64,000 bases of DNA from Pseudomonas syringae (GCF_021605415.1 NZ_WKEQ01000005.1:124001-188000); one strand, 5' to 3'; shown: positions 8,843 through 18,280, counted from the first letter of the stretch. Made by a program: numbers and translations. The notes: generated by a model from the letters alone, not told the origin.

Positions 8843-10537
8843 TTAGAAGCCCATGCTCAGATGTTCGGCAATCGGGCCCAGCGCCAGGGTTGGCAGGAAG
8901 GTCAGGCCACCCACCAGCAAAATGGTCACGGTCAGCAACGTCACGAACAGCGGGCCGTGAGTTGGAAAACTGTTCTGGCCAACCGGCGCGGTCTTCTTCA
9001 TCGCCAGGCTGCCGGCCAGCGCCAGCACCGGCAGGATGTAACCGAAGCGACCGATCAACATGCCCAGGCCCAGCATCAGATTGTGAAACGGCGTATTCGC
9101 ACCGAAGCCGCCGAACGCCGAACCGTTGTTGGCGCCGGCCGAGGTGTAGGCGTAGAGCAACTGACTGAAACCGTGAGGGCCGGGGTTGCTCACCGCCGCG
9201 ACCGAGACCGGCAGGCTCGCGGCAATCGCGCTGAGCACCAGCACGCCCACCGGCATCACCAGCAGCGTGACCACCAGCAATTGCACCTCTTTGGCCTGAA
9301 GTTTTTTGCCAAGGTATTCAGGGGTGCGGCCGATCATCAGGCCGGCGAGGAACACCGCGATCAGCACGTTGAGCAACATGCCGTAGAGCCCCGCGCCGAC
9401 GCCGCCGAAGATCACTTCGCCGACCATCATGTTGACCAGCGCAACCATGCCGCTGAGCGGGCTGAGGCTGTCGTGCATGCCGTTGACCGAGCCGTTCGAC
9501 GCTGACGTGGTTGTCACCGACCAGAGCACGGTCGCCGTGGTGCCGAAGCGCGACTCCTTGCCTTCCAGCGGCGCGGTCTGCTCGACGATCGGGTTATTCA
9601 GCGCAGGATTCGGCTGGTATTCGGCCCACAGGGACGTCGCACCGCCGATGATGAACAGCGCGAGCATGCAAGCGATGATTGCGCGGCTCTGACGTAGATC
9701 CTTGACGTAGTGGCCGAAGGTGAACACCAACGCGGCGGGGATCAGGATGATCGAGGCGAGCTCGAACAGGTTGCTCCACGCGGTCGGGTTTTCGAACGGG
9801 TGCGCCGAGTTGACGCCGAAGAAGCCACCGCCGTTGGTGCCCAGTTGCTTGATTGCAATCTGGCTGGCGGCCGGGCCGAGCGGAATGACCTGATCGACGC
9901 CCTGCATCGTCACGGCATTCACGTAGTGCGCGAAGGTTTGCGGCACGCCTTGCCAGACCAGAAACAGCGCAAGCAGCAGGCACAACGGCAACAGGCCGTA
10001 GAGCGTGGCGCGGGTCATGTCGACCCAGAAGTTGCCAAGGGTCTGCGCCGACTTACGGCCGATGCCACGGCACAGCGCGACCAGTACGGCGAGGCCGGTG
10101 GCGGCGCTGACGAAGTTCTGCACGGTGAGACCGACCATCTGGCTCAGGTAACTGAGCGATGCTTCGCCGCTGTAGGCCTGCCAGTTGGTGTTGGTCATGA
10201 AACTGACGGCGGTGTTGAACGCCAGCGTCCATTCCTGACCCGGCAGGTTTTGCGGGTTCAGCGGCAAGTGATCCTGGAACAGCAGAATCGTGAATAGCAG
10301 CAGAAAACCGGCAAGGTTGAAGGCCAGCAGCGCCAGCGTGTATTTCTGCCAGCTCTGTTCAGCCTCGGCGTCGACCCCGGCGATGCGATAGCAGCCGCGT
10401 TCGACCGGTCCAAGAATCGGCGACAGCCAGGTGCGCTGGCCTTCCATCACCTTGTAGTAGAAGCGTCCGAGGAATGGCGCTGGCAGCAGCACCAGCGCAA
10501 AAAACCCGAGGATCAGCCAATAGTCATTACTGTGCAT
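8843..10537 (-). CDS. kdpA: KdpA, potassium-transporting ATPase potassium-binding subunit
   Basis: A 564-residue membrane protein of the superfamily of potassium transporters, with about ten membrane helices and four pore-loop repeats. Visible pore signatures are [30 protein letters not shown] and [17 protein letters not shown]. It binds and translocates potassium in the Kdp complex. The ATG at 10537 ([10 protein letters not shown]) is chosen because it gives the usual length; an in-frame extension of 64 residues upstream overlaps kdpF and has no family character. It lies 8 bases downstream of kdpF. Confidence 0.96.
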   Translation of the reverse strand: MHSNDYWLILGFFALVLLPAPFLGRFYYKVMEGQRTWLSPILGPVERGCYRIAGVDAEAEQSWQKYTLALLAFNLAGFLLLFTILLFQDHLPLNPQNLPGQEWTLAFNTAVSFMTNTNWQAYSGEASLSYLSQMVGLTVQNFVSAATGLAVLVALCRGIGRKSAQTLGNFWVDMTRATLYGLLPLCLLLALFLVWQGVPQTFAHYVNAVTMQGVDQVIPLGPAASQIAIKQLGTNGGGFFGVNSAHPFENPTAWSNLFELASIILIPAALVFTFGHYVKDLRQSRAIIACMLALFIIGGATSLWAEYQPNPALNNPIVEQTAPLEGKESRFGTTATVLWSVTTTSASNGSVNGMHDSLSPLSGMVALVNMMVGEVIFGGVGAGLYGMLLNVLIAVFLAGLMIGRTPEYLGKKLQAKEVQLLVVTLLVMPVGVLVLSAIAASLPVSVAAVSNPGPHGFSQLLYAYTSAGANNGSAFGGFGANTPFHNLMLGLGMLIGRFGYILPVLALAGSLAMKKTAPVGQNSFPTHGPLFVTLLTVTILLVGGLTFLPTLALGPIAEHLSMGF

Positions 10538-10545
10538 AGCCGCTC

Positions 10546-10635
10546 CTAGCCCCGATCCGCGCGCAACAGCGCAACCAACAGATAAATGAACAGCCCCGCT
10601 GCCAGCAGCAGCGACACCCCGTCCAGAACGCTCAT
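10546..10635 (-). CDS. kdpF: KdpF, small membrane subunit of the Kdp complex
   Basis: A 29-residue single-helix peptide beginning MSVLDGVSLL and ending ALLRADRG, with the hydrophobic core between. The size, position directly ahead of kdpA and the final charged turn are those of KdpF, which stabilises the KdpABC complex in the inner membrane. It starts at the ATG at 10633-10635 and stops with TAG at 10546-10548. It is easily missed in annotation because of its length. Confidence 0.9.
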   Translation of the reverse strand: MSVLDGVSLLLAAGLFIYLLVALLRADRG

Positions 10636-11048
10636 GGAAAATCTCCGTGTTACGGCGTATTGCCGCGTGTGGAGGGATTGTCGGGATGGAGGCTGTAAAG
10701 GCGCGAGATCGAGCCGAGTGGCTGGGCATAAAAAAAGCGTAAAGAGTGGGTTCAAGCGCGGGTTACAGCGGTGTGTGCACTGGCCTCATCGCTGGCAAGC
10801 CAGCTCCCACAGTGATCTCGGTCGTTCACAAAGTTTGTGTACACCTGGAAACCTGTGGCAGCGGCCTTGCCCGCGAAGACAGCAGCGCAGACACCATCGC
10901 ACCCAACTGGCGCACGAGAATGTTCCCATCCGGCAGCGAACATCCCCAATACGACAGCTTTCCGCTCAATACGACCTGATCTCAAAGACTGGCATGCCCA
11001 CTGCACGCGCCCTCCCCCGAGCTTTCCAAACCTTCAGGGAGCAAACGC
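10636..11048. promoter_or_regulatory. Divergent intergenic region between kdpF and the ethanolamine permease
   Basis: This 413-base stretch contains no gene. It should hold the kdpFABCDE promoter (minus) and the permease promoter (plus). On the minus strand a T-rich block (10730-10739) about 95 bases ahead of kdpF resembles the T-rich KdpE target known from E. coli, and TTTACA lies at about 10693-10698; neither is decisive. REP half-units occupy about 10786-10890. An AGGGAG ribosome site lies eight bases ahead of the permease ATG. Confidence 0.35.
10786..10890. repeat. REP half-units upstream of the permease
   Basis: One unit (about 10786-10811, ATCGCTGGCAAGCCAGCTCCC) and a diverged second unit in the opposite sense (about 10853-10885, CTGTGGCAGCGGCCTTGCCCGCG). 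The first is the same type as the perfect pair at 46148-46217. Confidence 0.55.
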
Positions 11049-12413
11049 ATGAACACACAACTCAAACCCACGCTGGGCACTCTGCACTTGTGGGGCATCG
11101 CGGTGGGACTGGTGATTTCCGGGGAGTATTTCGGCTGGAGTTACGGCTGGGGCGTGGCCGGGACGCTTGGATTTCTGGTCACATCATTCATGGTCGCGAC
11201 CATGTACACCTGCTTCATCTTCAGCTTCACCGAACTGACCACTGCGATTCCCCATGCGGGCGGGCCGTTTGCCTACAGCCGCCGGGCTTTCGGCGAGAAA
11301 GGCGGATTGATCGCGGGGCTGGCCACGCTGATCGAATTCGTCTTCGCCCCGCCGGCCATTGCCCTGGCCATCGGTGCTTACCTGAACGTGCAATTTCCCG
11401 CGCTCGATCCCAAACACGCAGCCGTCGGCGCCTATTTCGTGTTCATGACCTTGAACATTCTCGGCGTGAAGCTCGCGGCGACCTTCGAACTGGTGGTCTG
11501 CGTATTGGCCGTCGCCGAGTTGCTGGTGTTCATGGGCGTCGTCGCCCCGGCGTTCAGCTTCAGTAACTTCGCCCTCAACGGTTGGGCGGGTTCTGACGTG
11601 TTCGGCGCGCCGGCCATTGCCGGGATGTTCGCGGCCATTCCGTTTGCGATCTGGTTTTTCCTGGCCATCGAAGGCGCGGCCATGGCGGCCGAAGAAGCGA
11701 AAGATCCGAAGCGCACGATTCCCAAAGCCTACATCAGCGGCATCCTGACCCTGGTGTTCCTGGCAATGGGCGTGATGTTCTTCGCCGGTGGCGTGGGTGA
11801 CTGGCGCACCCTGTCGAACATCAACGACCCGCTGCCACAAGCGATGAAAACCGTGGTCGGTGAAAACTCCGGCTGGCTACATATGCTGGTGTGGATCGGC
11901 CTGTTCGGTCTGGTGGCGAGTTTTCACGGGATCATCCTCGGTTACTCGCGGCAATTCTTTGCACTGGCCCGCGCCGGTTATTTGCCAGCTTCGCTGGCAA
12001 AACTTTCGCGCTTCCAGACGCCACATCGGGCAATCATCGCCGGTGGCGTAATTGGCATCGCCGCGATCTACAGCGACGGTCTGATCAACCTGGGTGGCAT
12101 GACGCTGACGGCGGCGATGATCACCATGGCCGTGTTCGGCGCCATCGTGATGTACATCATGAGCATGCTCAGTCTGTTCAAACTGCGCAAAACCGAACCC
12201 AATCTGGAACGCACCTTCCGTGCGCCGTGCTACCCGCTGGTGCCGAGCATTGCGTTGCTACTGGCGGCGGTGTGTCTGGTGGCGATGGCGTGGTTCAACA
12301 CCCTGATCGGCCTGATCTTCCTCGGCTTCATGGCAATCGGATTCATCTATTTCATGCTCACCGGCCAGTCGCGCGCCAACGCCCCCGCCGACGCCATGCT
12401 CACAGGCTTGTAA
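11049..12413 (+). CDS. eat: Ethanolamine permease, APC family
   Basis: A 454-residue amino acid-polyamine-organocation transporter with about twelve membrane helices. Signatures near the N-terminus include GLVISGEYFGWSYGW and ELTTAIPHAGGPFAYSRRA, and AIEGAAMAAEEAKDPKRTIP follows near residue 215, as in the ethanolamine permease group. It is expected to import ethanolamine for use as a carbon or nitrogen source. No ethanolamine ammonia-lyase (eutBC) gene is in the window, so the catabolic step must be encoded elsewhere. The start has AGGGAG eight bases upstream. The gene appears to be a single transcription unit. Substrate assignment rests on resemblance to the family and could be another amine. 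Confidence 0.8.
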   Translation: MNTQLKPTLGTLHLWGIAVGLVISGEYFGWSYGWGVAGTLGFLVTSFMVATMYTCFIFSFTELTTAIPHAGGPFAYSRRAFGEKGGLIAGLATLIEFVFAPPAIALAIGAYLNVQFPALDPKHAAVGAYFVFMTLNILGVKLAATFELVVCVLAVAELLVFMGVVAPAFSFSNFALNGWAGSDVFGAPAIAGMFAAIPFAIWFFLAIEGAAMAAEEAKDPKRTIPKAYISGILTLVFLAMGVMFFAGGVGDWRTLSNINDPLPQAMKTVVGENSGWLHMLVWIGLFGLVASFHGIILGYSRQFFALARAGYLPASLAKLSRFQTPHRAIIAGGVIGIAAIYSDGLINLGGMTLTAAMITMAVFGAIVMYIMSMLSLFKLRKTEPNLERTFRAPCYPLVPSIALLLAAVCLVAMAWFNTLIGLIFLGFMAIGFIYFMLTGQSRANAPADAMLTGL

Positions 12414-12558
12414 TCCGCCTGGTGTAGGAGCTGCCGCAGGGTGCTTCGGTCATAACCGGCCTAGAATGGAACCACTGCGAGCGCGTTTCGCTCAAAGTGG
12501 TACGCAGCGTCGCACGGCGAAATCCTCGTCCGTCGATCTGCCCTTAAGGAGAGCCGTT

Positions 12559-12726
12559 ATGCCTTGGTATGCGTGGTTGATTCTGGTCGTTGCCATCGGC
12601 TCGATCGTTGGCGGTTTAATGATGTTGCGCGACACCGCCAACAAGGTCGAACTGACCGAAGAACAACGCAAACGCGTCGCTGAACGCAACGCGGAAATGG
12701 ACGCAAAGGACGCCCAGGATCGCTGA
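12559..12726 (+). CDS. Small DUF2897-like membrane protein
   Basis: A 55-residue protein with one N-terminal membrane helix (about 4-23) followed by a highly charged, helical cytoplasmic tail (ELTEEQRKRVAERNAEMDAK). The start is the ATG at 12559 with AAGGAGAG about seven bases upstream; in-frame codons upstream have no ribosome site. The size and topology match DUF2897 proteins of pseudomonads, which have no known function. A clean intrinsic terminator follows directly. Confidence 0.75.
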   Translation: MPWYAWLILVVAIGSIVGGLMMLRDTANKVELTEEQRKRVAERNAEMDAKDAQDR

Positions 12727-12732
12727 ACGAAA

Positions 12733-12763
12733 AACCCCGCCGAATGGGCGGGGTTCGTTTTTC
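12733..12763 (+). terminator. Intrinsic terminator after the DUF2897-like gene
   Basis: A nine-base-pair stem (12733-12741 with 12747-12755, AACCCCGCC/GGCGGGGTT) and five-base loop are followed by CGTTTTTC. It begins seven bases past the stop codon. A classic rho-independent terminator. Confidence 0.85.
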
Positions 12764-12814
12764 AGTCTCTATCGAACTCACTCCCAGGCTTTCCTGGAAG
12801 TAGAAGTACAGTCA

Positions 12815-12841
12815 CCATCTAATTTTCCTTGGTTAAGATGG
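12815..12841. promoter_or_regulatory. Imperfect inverted repeat upstream of the TetR gene
   Basis: CCATCTAA (12815-12822) and TTAAGATGG (12833-12841) form an imperfect dyad about 25 bases ahead of the TetR-family start codon. Position and symmetry suit an operator for autoregulation, but this is inference from layout only. Confidence 0.35.
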
Positions 12842-12865
12842 GCGCACTGTTGCGGAGATTCGACA

Positions 12866-13423
12866 ATGCGTTACTCGCAGGACCATAAAGCCCAGACCCA
12901 TCAGCGCATCATCAAGGAAGCGTCAGCACGATTTCGCAAGGACGGTATCGGCGCCACGGGTCTGCAACCCTTGATGAAGGCGCTCGGGTTGACCCATGGC
13001 GGCTTTTACTCACACTTCAAATCAAAAGATGAGTTGGTGGAAAAAGCCCTTCAGGCTGCCGGCGGTGAGGTCGATACGCTCTGTGCGATGCTCTTCGCCG
13101 AGGAGCGTCCTTTGGACGCATTCATTGACTGCTATTTGTCCCAATGGCATGTGACATCCCCACATGAGGGTTGCCCATTGCCGACCATGTCTTCGGAAAT
13201 GGGCTTGCGTGGCCAGGCGAGCCCTACCACCGACGACGTCCTCAACGCCCGGTTGGAACAAGTGGCGAGCACCTTGAAAGGTGACACCGCTGACGATCGC
13301 AGCCTGGTGATCATGTCGACGCTGGTCGGCGCACTGGTGTTGTCGCGAAGTGTCGAGAACCCGCAACTGTCGCAGCGGATTCTCGATGTCACCCGCGATT
13401 ACCTCAAGCACATGCCGGATTAG
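12866..13423 (+). CDS. TetR/AcrR-family transcriptional regulator
   Basis: A 185-residue repressor-type regulator. The N-terminal helix-turn-helix (about 10-55) contains FRKDGIGATGLQPLMKALGL followed by THGGFYSHFKSKDELV, the recognition-helix signature of the family. The C-terminal ligand domain (60-185) has the CPLP segment seen in the subgroup near reductases and efflux pumps. It converges on fabF with a four-base overlap of the two stop codons. It is likely to regulate itself and perhaps the SDR-fabF unit; the direct repeats ahead of the SDR gene are candidate sites. Ligand unknown. Confidence 0.88.
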   Translation: MRYSQDHKAQTHQRIIKEASARFRKDGIGATGLQPLMKALGLTHGGFYSHFKSKDELVEKALQAAGGEVDTLCAMLFAEERPLDAFIDCYLSQWHVTSPHEGCPLPTMSSEMGLRGQASPTTDDVLNARLEQVASTLKGDTADDRSLVIMSTLVGALVLSRSVENPQLSQRILDVTRDYLKHMPD

Positions 13424-14694
13424 CCCGCCCAACGCTTGAACAGCACGCTCGCATTGACCCCGCCGAAGCCGAATCCGTTCGACAATGCATATTCGATAGG
13501 CATCGGCCGTGCCTGGCCATGAACGATGTCCACGCCTTCACTCGCCGGATCGGGATTGTCGAAATTGAGCGTGGGCGGCACCACTTGATCGCGGATCGCC
13601 AGCAACGTGAAGATCGCCTCAAGCCCGCCAGCCGCACCGAGCAAATGCCCGGTGGCGGATTTGGTCGATGTCACGGCAATTTTATTCTCCGCGCCAAACA
13701 ACGCCTTGATCGCGGCCAGCTCGCCCAAGTCGCCGACCGGCGTGGATGTAGCATGCGCATTGAGGTGCTGCACCTGACCCGGCGTCACGCCAGCCTGAGC
13801 GAGCGCCAGTGTCATGGCCCGTCGTGCGCCGCTGCCGTCTTCGGGGCCGGCGGTGAGGTGATAAGCGTCCGCAGTGGTGCCGTAACCGACCAATTCAGCG
13901 AGTGGTTGCGCGCCGCGAGCCAACGCATGCTCCAAAGACTCGATCACCAACAGGCCGGCGCCCTCGCCCATTACAAATCCGTCACGACCGCTGTCGAACG
14001 GACGTGACGCACGCTCAGGCGTCTCGTTGTAGCCGCTGGACAATGCTCGCGCTGCAGCGAAACCGGCGAGGCTGACACGGTCGATGCAGGCTTCAGCACC
14101 TCCACAAACGGCGATATCGGCCTCGCCGGCGCGGATCAAACGCGCAGCATCACCAATCGCCTGCACGCCGGCAGCGCACGCCGTCACCGGAGCGCCCAGC
14201 GGCCCTTTGAACCCGTGTTGAATCGACACGTGACCGGCCGCGAGATTGACCAGAAACGATGGGATGGTGAACGGCGACAAACGCCGGGGACCACGGGTAT
14301 CGGTGGTTCTCACCGCTTCGGCAATCGCACCGAAACCGCCCACGCCCGAACCAATGATGGTTGCAGTGCGCTCTTGCGCCTCGGCATCGCCGGGTTGCCA
14401 GCCGGCTTGCTCCACCGCCTGCCGCGCAGCCTCCATGGCGAACAGAATGAAACGATCCATCTTCTTCTGTTCTTTCGGCGACGTGGCACGATCCGGATCA
14501 AACCCGGCCTCGCTATCTTCCGTAGCTGTCGGCACAACACCGCCGACGCCAGCCGGCAAATCAGCGACCACCTCTGGCGGCAACTTGCGCAACCCCGAAC
14601 GCCCTGCCAGCAATCGCTGCCAAACCGTTTCGACACCGCTGCCCAACGGCGACACCAAACCCATGCCGGTGACCACAACACGACGCTGATCCAT
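13420..14694 (-). CDS. fabF: Beta-ketoacyl-ACP synthase II (FabF-like)
   Basis: A 424-residue condensing enzyme. It has the Cys-His-His triad: the nucleophile in PVTACAAGVQAIGDA, the first His in NAHATSTPVGD and the second His in KSATGHLLGAAGGLEA. The C-terminal NGFGFGGVNAS loop is also present. It elongates acyl-ACP by Claisen condensation with malonyl-ACP. The ATG at 14694 is preferred over a TTG five codons upstream, since GAGG lies just ahead of the ATG. It lies 32 bases after an SDR gene on the same strand and is not next to acpP or fabD/fabG, so it is probably an accessory FabF rather than the housekeeping copy. Confidence 0.9.
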   Translation of the reverse strand: MDQRRVVVTGMGLVSPLGSGVETVWQRLLAGRSGLRKLPPEVVADLPAGVGGVVPTATEDSEAGFDPDRATSPKEQKKMDRFILFAMEAARQAVEQAGWQPGDAEAQERTATIIGSGVGGFGAIAEAVRTTDTRGPRRLSPFTIPSFLVNLAAGHVSIQHGFKGPLGAPVTACAAGVQAIGDAARLIRAGEADIAVCGGAEACIDRVSLAGFAAARALSSGYNETPERASRPFDSGRDGFVMGEGAGLLVIESLEHALARGAQPLAELVGYGTTADAYHLTAGPEDGSGARRAMTLALAQAGVTPGQVQHLNAHATSTPVGDLGELAAIKALFGAENKIAVTSTKSATGHLLGAAGGLEAIFTLLAIRDQVVPPTLNFDNPDPASEGVDIVHGQARPMPIEYALSNGFGFGGVNASVLFKRWAG

Positions 14695-14726
14695 GACGCA
14701 GTACCTCAAATCGATTCAAAAATGTC

Positions 14727-15521
14727 TTACTTGTAACGTTCGGCCGCAGAACTGCGAGAAAGGTTCGGCGCCATCACATAACGGGCCGACACAAAGGCCT
14801 GCCAGTCCCCGGCATCCGGCAACGATGGAATAGTGATCAACTCGCCCTGATCCAGACCAGCCAGTGCTGCATCAACCATCTCACCGGCCTCCATCACCAT
14901 TTCCGCCGGGATACCGCTGGCATCGATACCGGAGCGCTCCCAGATTTCAGTCCGCGTGACGCCCGGCAACACGGCTTGCACCTTGACCCCAGTGCCATCC
15001 AGCTCGGCGTTGAGCGATTGGGTCAGGCTCAACACGTAAGCCTTGCTTGCGCTGTAGGTCGCGTTGAAACGCTCAGGAAACAATGCAACGACGGATGCAA
15101 TGTTGATGATCGTGCCACGGCCCGCCTTGGTGAACCCGGCGGCCGCAGCCGAAGCCAGTCGAGTGACGGCAGTGACATTCAGTTGAATCAACCGCTCGAG
15201 TTGATCCACATCAGCGTTGGCCAGCAAACCGTCGGCAGCGACGCCGGCGTTATTGACCAGCAGGCTGATGCTGGAATCGCTGCGCAGGCGTTGTTCGAGT
15301 TTCAGCACATCATCCTTTTGCGTCAGATCGGCTTTCAGTACTTCGACCTGCACGCCGTGGGATTCACGCAGCGCGTTCGCCGCTGAATCGAGCCGTTCTT
15401 TATCACGAGCCACCAACAGCAAATCAAAACCACGCGCCGCCAGACGCTCGGCGTAAATCGCACCGATGCCCGATGAGGCGCCAGTGATCAGGGCAGTACC
15501 GTGGACGTTGGACGAATTCAT
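14727..15521 (-). CDS. Short-chain dehydrogenase/reductase
   Basis: A 264-residue classical SDR. The cofactor loop is TGASSGIGAIYAERLAARG (about 14-32), the NNAG motif is at about residue 91, the catalytic Ser is in INIASVVALFPE, and the Tyr-Lys pair is in YSASKAYVLSL. The Arg after the first strand (VARDKERL) suggests NADPH use. It is co-directional with and 32 bases ahead of fabF. The pair could reduce a beta-ketoacyl product, but no specific substrate can be named. The start ATG has AGGAG eight bases upstream. Confidence 0.9.
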   Translation of the reverse strand: MNSSNVHGTALITGASSGIGAIYAERLAARGFDLLLVARDKERLDSAANALRESHGVQVEVLKADLTQKDDVLKLEQRLRSDSSISLLVNNAGVAADGLLANADVDQLERLIQLNVTAVTRLASAAAAGFTKAGRGTIINIASVVALFPERFNATYSASKAYVLSLTQSLNAELDGTGVKVQAVLPGVTRTEIWERSGIDASGIPAEMVMEAGEMVDAALAGLDQGELITIPSLPDAGDWQAFVSARYVMAPNLSRSSAAERYK

Positions 15522-15587
15522 GAAATGGCTCCTGGAACGATTGGAGGAAGATCGCCACGGAAGGATATTCCGACGCAGCGCAAATTA

Positions 15588-15626
15588 TTATAGGCATAAT
15601 CTTGAAGCAATATGATAGCCATAATT
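15588..15626 (-). promoter_or_regulatory. AT-rich direct repeats upstream of the SDR gene
   Basis: Two 14-base sites, ATTATAGGCATAAT (15588-15601) and ATGATAGCCATAAT (15613-15626), match at 12 of 14 positions, start 25 bases apart and are each semi-palindromic. On the minus strand the first includes a perfect TATAAT (15593 to 15588), a candidate -10 about 65 bases ahead of the SDR start. The arrangement suggests a regulated promoter, possibly a target of the nearby TetR protein. Confidence 0.45.
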
Positions 15627-15685
15627 TTAAGCTTCACGATCAAACTCGCTGCGCCTGCGTGGATGTCGGCTGCGCCAGAAAGCAA

Positions 15686-15712
15686 AAAGACCGGTCAAAT
15701 GACCGGCCTTTC
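15686..15712 (-). terminator. Intrinsic terminator after the ComEA-like gene
   Basis: On the minus strand a hairpin with arms AAGGCCGGTCA and TGACCGGTCTT is followed by a T run (plus-strand A run 15684-15688). It lies about 20 bases past the ComEA-like stop codon. The other end carries only a short T run, so activity for the opposite strand would be weaker. Confidence 0.7.
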
Positions 15713-15730
15713 CATGGTTGAGTGAACAGC

Positions 15731-16066
15731 TTAGTTCACTTCCAGCTTCTCACGATTGCGATCCAGAATTGCCTTGCCGATCCCCTTCACTTCCAGCAAC
15801 TCCTCTACCGAAGAAAACGGCCCATTGGTTTCACGATACGCAACAATCGCCTTGGCTTTGGATTCACCAACGCCCGAGAGCTCCTTTTGCAAAGTGCCCG
15901 CATCCGCGTTGTTGAGATCGACTTTTTCACCGTTGGCCGGCGCTGAAATATTCAACTCCAACGGCGCCTTATTGACCTCCGGCACCGCAGCGGGTGCGGC
16001 AATGGCGGCAATCGAAGCGCTGGTGAGCAGGGCAAAAACCAAAGAGTAGAAATAACCGGTACGCAT
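15731..16066 (-). CDS. ComEA-like helix-hairpin-helix protein
   Basis: A 111-residue exported protein. The N-terminal signal peptide (about 1-25) ends at an Ala-rich site, a short linker follows, and the last 65 residues form two helix-hairpin-helix motifs (VDLNNADAGTLQKELSGVG and SVEELLEVKGIGKAILD). Such proteins bind double-stranded DNA without sequence preference; full ComEA acts in DNA uptake, while this short form is common in pseudomonads next to wbpM. The ATG at 16066 (MRTGYFY) gives a proper signal peptide and is preferred over an upstream in-frame start. It marks the downstream border of the O-antigen locus. Confidence 0.85.
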   Translation of the reverse strand: MRTGYFYSLVFALLTSASIAAIAAPAAVPEVNKAPLELNISAPANGEKVDLNNADAGTLQKELSGVGESKAKAIVAYRETNGPFSSVEELLEVKGIGKAILDRNREKLEVN

Positions 16067-16176
16067 GAGAGATGCTCCATCATCGTTTGAGAAAGCAGCT
16101 TTTCCGAAGCTGCCTCTCAAACTTAGGCGATGGGGAGCCAGTGTCAAAAATGGGTGCGTTACAGGATGTGAAACAA

Positions 16177-18171
16177 TCAGGGTTGGAGCCGATGCTGCTG
16201 ATAGATCCAGTCGACAATATCGCCATCCGGTGCATAGCCACTGACGGTGTCCCGTAGCAACTGACGGACTTTCGCGTAATCATCCAGTTCGATCGCAATC
16301 AACAGCTCATCCAATCTCGTCTTGAAGACATCCCATGGCAGATGATCCTCGTTGGCACTCATGATCATCGGATGCCGCGTCGCAACGACGTTGTCGCCGA
16401 TCAGCAACTCTTCGTACAGCTTCTCACCAGGGCGCAGGCCGGAGAATTCAATTGAAATATCGCCGTGAGGATTCTTTTCCGAACGAACACTGAGACCTGA
16501 GAGATGAATCATTTTCTCCGCCAGTTCGACAATCTTCACCGGCTCTCCCATATCCAGTACAAACACATCGCCACCCAACCCCATGGAACCCGCTTGAATA
16601 ACCAACTGAGCCGCCTCGGGGATGGTCATGAAATAACGGGTAATCTTCGGATGGGTGACGGTCAGCGGACCGCCGGACTTGATCTGTTTGTGAAACAGTG
16701 GAATGACCGAACCGGACGAGCCCAGTACATTGCCAAACCGCACCATGGTAAAGCGGGTTTTGTTGACACGCGAGACATTATCCTTGTCCCCGAACAGCAC
16801 AGGCGCCAGCTCACGACTAAGAGCCTGCAATGTCATTTCCGCGAGCCGTTTAGTACTACCCATCACGTTGGTGGGACGTACCGCTTTGTCTGTGGAAATC
16901 AATACGAAGTTCGACACCCCGGCCTGCAGCGCTGCCTGCGCCGTGTTCAGCGTTCCGATGACATTATTCAATACGCCTTCGGCAATATTGTGCTCAACCA
17001 TCGGAACATGCTTGTAAGCGGCAGCATGGTAAACCGTGTCGACATTCCAGGTTCTCATTATGTCGAGCAATTTATCCTGATCGCGAACCGATCCCAGGAT
17101 TGGCAACAACCGAACGTTCAACGATTCACGAGCTATTCGAGGTTCCAGTTCGGACAGGATGCTGTACAAGTTAAATTCGCTATGCTCGACCATCAACAAG
17201 GTAGTTGGCTTTAGCGCAAGAATCTGTCGACACAGTTCGGAGCCGATCGACCCGCCCGCCCCTGTCACCAAAACAGATAATCCTGTGATGCAATGCTCCA
17301 GCAAATCGGGTTGTGCTGGTACAGCATCGCGTCCGAGTAGATCCGCAATATCTACTTCTTGAATATCATCGACCTTCACTCGGCCGCTCGCCAGATCCAT
17401 GAAGCCCGGAATACTGCGAACATGCAGCGGAAAGCCCTCAAGCAACGTCAATACCTCTCGACGACGACCGCGCGAGGACGACGGTATCGCCAACAGAATT
17501 TCCTGAGCGCCGGTTGAATCGATCATTTTTTGGATATGTCGTGGTTCATAGACCTGAAGCCCGGCGATCACCCGGTCGGCGATACTCCTGTCATCGTCAA
17601 TGAACGCAACCGGGCGCATCACTCGACCCATGCGCAATGCGGCGACCAGCTGATTGCCCGCAGCGCCAGCACCATAGATAGCAACCTTCGGCAGGCCATC
17701 ATCACGGTTAGTGAACGGCACGTGCTGAGCGGCAGTGAACCAGTCGCCCAAAAAGTATTGCCGCATCACCAGGCGCAAACCGCCGATCATGATCAGGCTC
17801 AGCCACCAGTAATTAAAAATGATCGAGCGTGGTACAACGGTTGTATGGTTGCTGTACCAATACACAGCGAGAGCCAACAGCAACGCTGAAAGGCTGACGG
17901 CCTTGCAAATGGTGATTAATGCATCGTTGCCGAAGAAGCGCATGACTGCGCGGTACATGCCAAAGCGAACAAAGATGGGGATGGCGATCAACGGTGCAGA
18001 GCCAAAAAGCCAAAGATGCGTTTGAATCGGGCTGGCCATTGCATCAACTCCCAGCCGAACGACGAACGCCAGCCAAAGCGCGACCCAGACCAACACAACA
18101 TCAGTAGCGACCTGGACTGCACGCTTGTGTCGTCTGGGCAGACCAAGCAACGTTACCCTGAAATTATCCAT
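16177..18171 (-). CDS. wbpM: WbpM-like UDP-GlcNAc 4,6-dehydratase (membrane-bound)
   Basis: A 664-residue polysaccharide-biosynthesis enzyme of the FlaA1/CapD/WbpM type. Four N-terminal membrane helices (about 15-120) are followed by a first Rossmann-like segment (VAIYGAGAAGNQLVAAL) and a C-terminal SDR catalytic domain from about residue 285 (TGAGGSIGSELCRQI, then STDKAVRPTNVMGSTKRLAE). The usual catalytic Tyr is replaced by Met in the MxxxK motif, as in WbpM. It should convert UDP-GlcNAc to the 4-keto-6-deoxy intermediate for D-QuiNAc or D-FucNAc. The start at 18171 has AAAGG six bases upstream. It is the last gene of the O-antigen run, as in P. aeruginosa. Confidence 0.92.
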   Translation of the reverse strand: MDNFRVTLLGLPRRHKRAVQVATDVVLVWVALWLAFVVRLGVDAMASPIQTHLWLFGSAPLIAIPIFVRFGMYRAVMRFFGNDALITICKAVSLSALLLALAVYWYSNHTTVVPRSIIFNYWWLSLIMIGGLRLVMRQYFLGDWFTAAQHVPFTNRDDGLPKVAIYGAGAAGNQLVAALRMGRVMRPVAFIDDDRSIADRVIAGLQVYEPRHIQKMIDSTGAQEILLAIPSSSRGRRREVLTLLEGFPLHVRSIPGFMDLASGRVKVDDIQEVDIADLLGRDAVPAQPDLLEHCITGLSVLVTGAGGSIGSELCRQILALKPTTLLMVEHSEFNLYSILSELEPRIARESLNVRLLPILGSVRDQDKLLDIMRTWNVDTVYHAAAYKHVPMVEHNIAEGVLNNVIGTLNTAQAALQAGVSNFVLISTDKAVRPTNVMGSTKRLAEMTLQALSRELAPVLFGDKDNVSRVNKTRFTMVRFGNVLGSSGSVIPLFHKQIKSGGPLTVTHPKITRYFMTIPEAAQLVIQAGSMGLGGDVFVLDMGEPVKIVELAEKMIHLSGLSVRSEKNPHGDISIEFSGLRPGEKLYEELLIGDNVVATRHPMIMSANEDHLPWDVFKTRLDELLIAIELDDYAKVRQLLRDTVSGYAPDGDIVDWIYQQHRLQP

Positions 18172-18280
18172 AAAACCTTTGCACACTCTGGCCAGCTCCT
18201 AAGCATTCCGTTCCTGCCGCATGCGGTACGACTAATAACCGCAAATCCTGTAACTACGACAACCAAACCTTACCCTTAAA

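Noticed and set aside
8186..9505. A 439-codon plus-strand frame across kdpB and kdpA
   Set aside because: Shadow of the kdp genes with low-complexity, His/Gln-rich translation.
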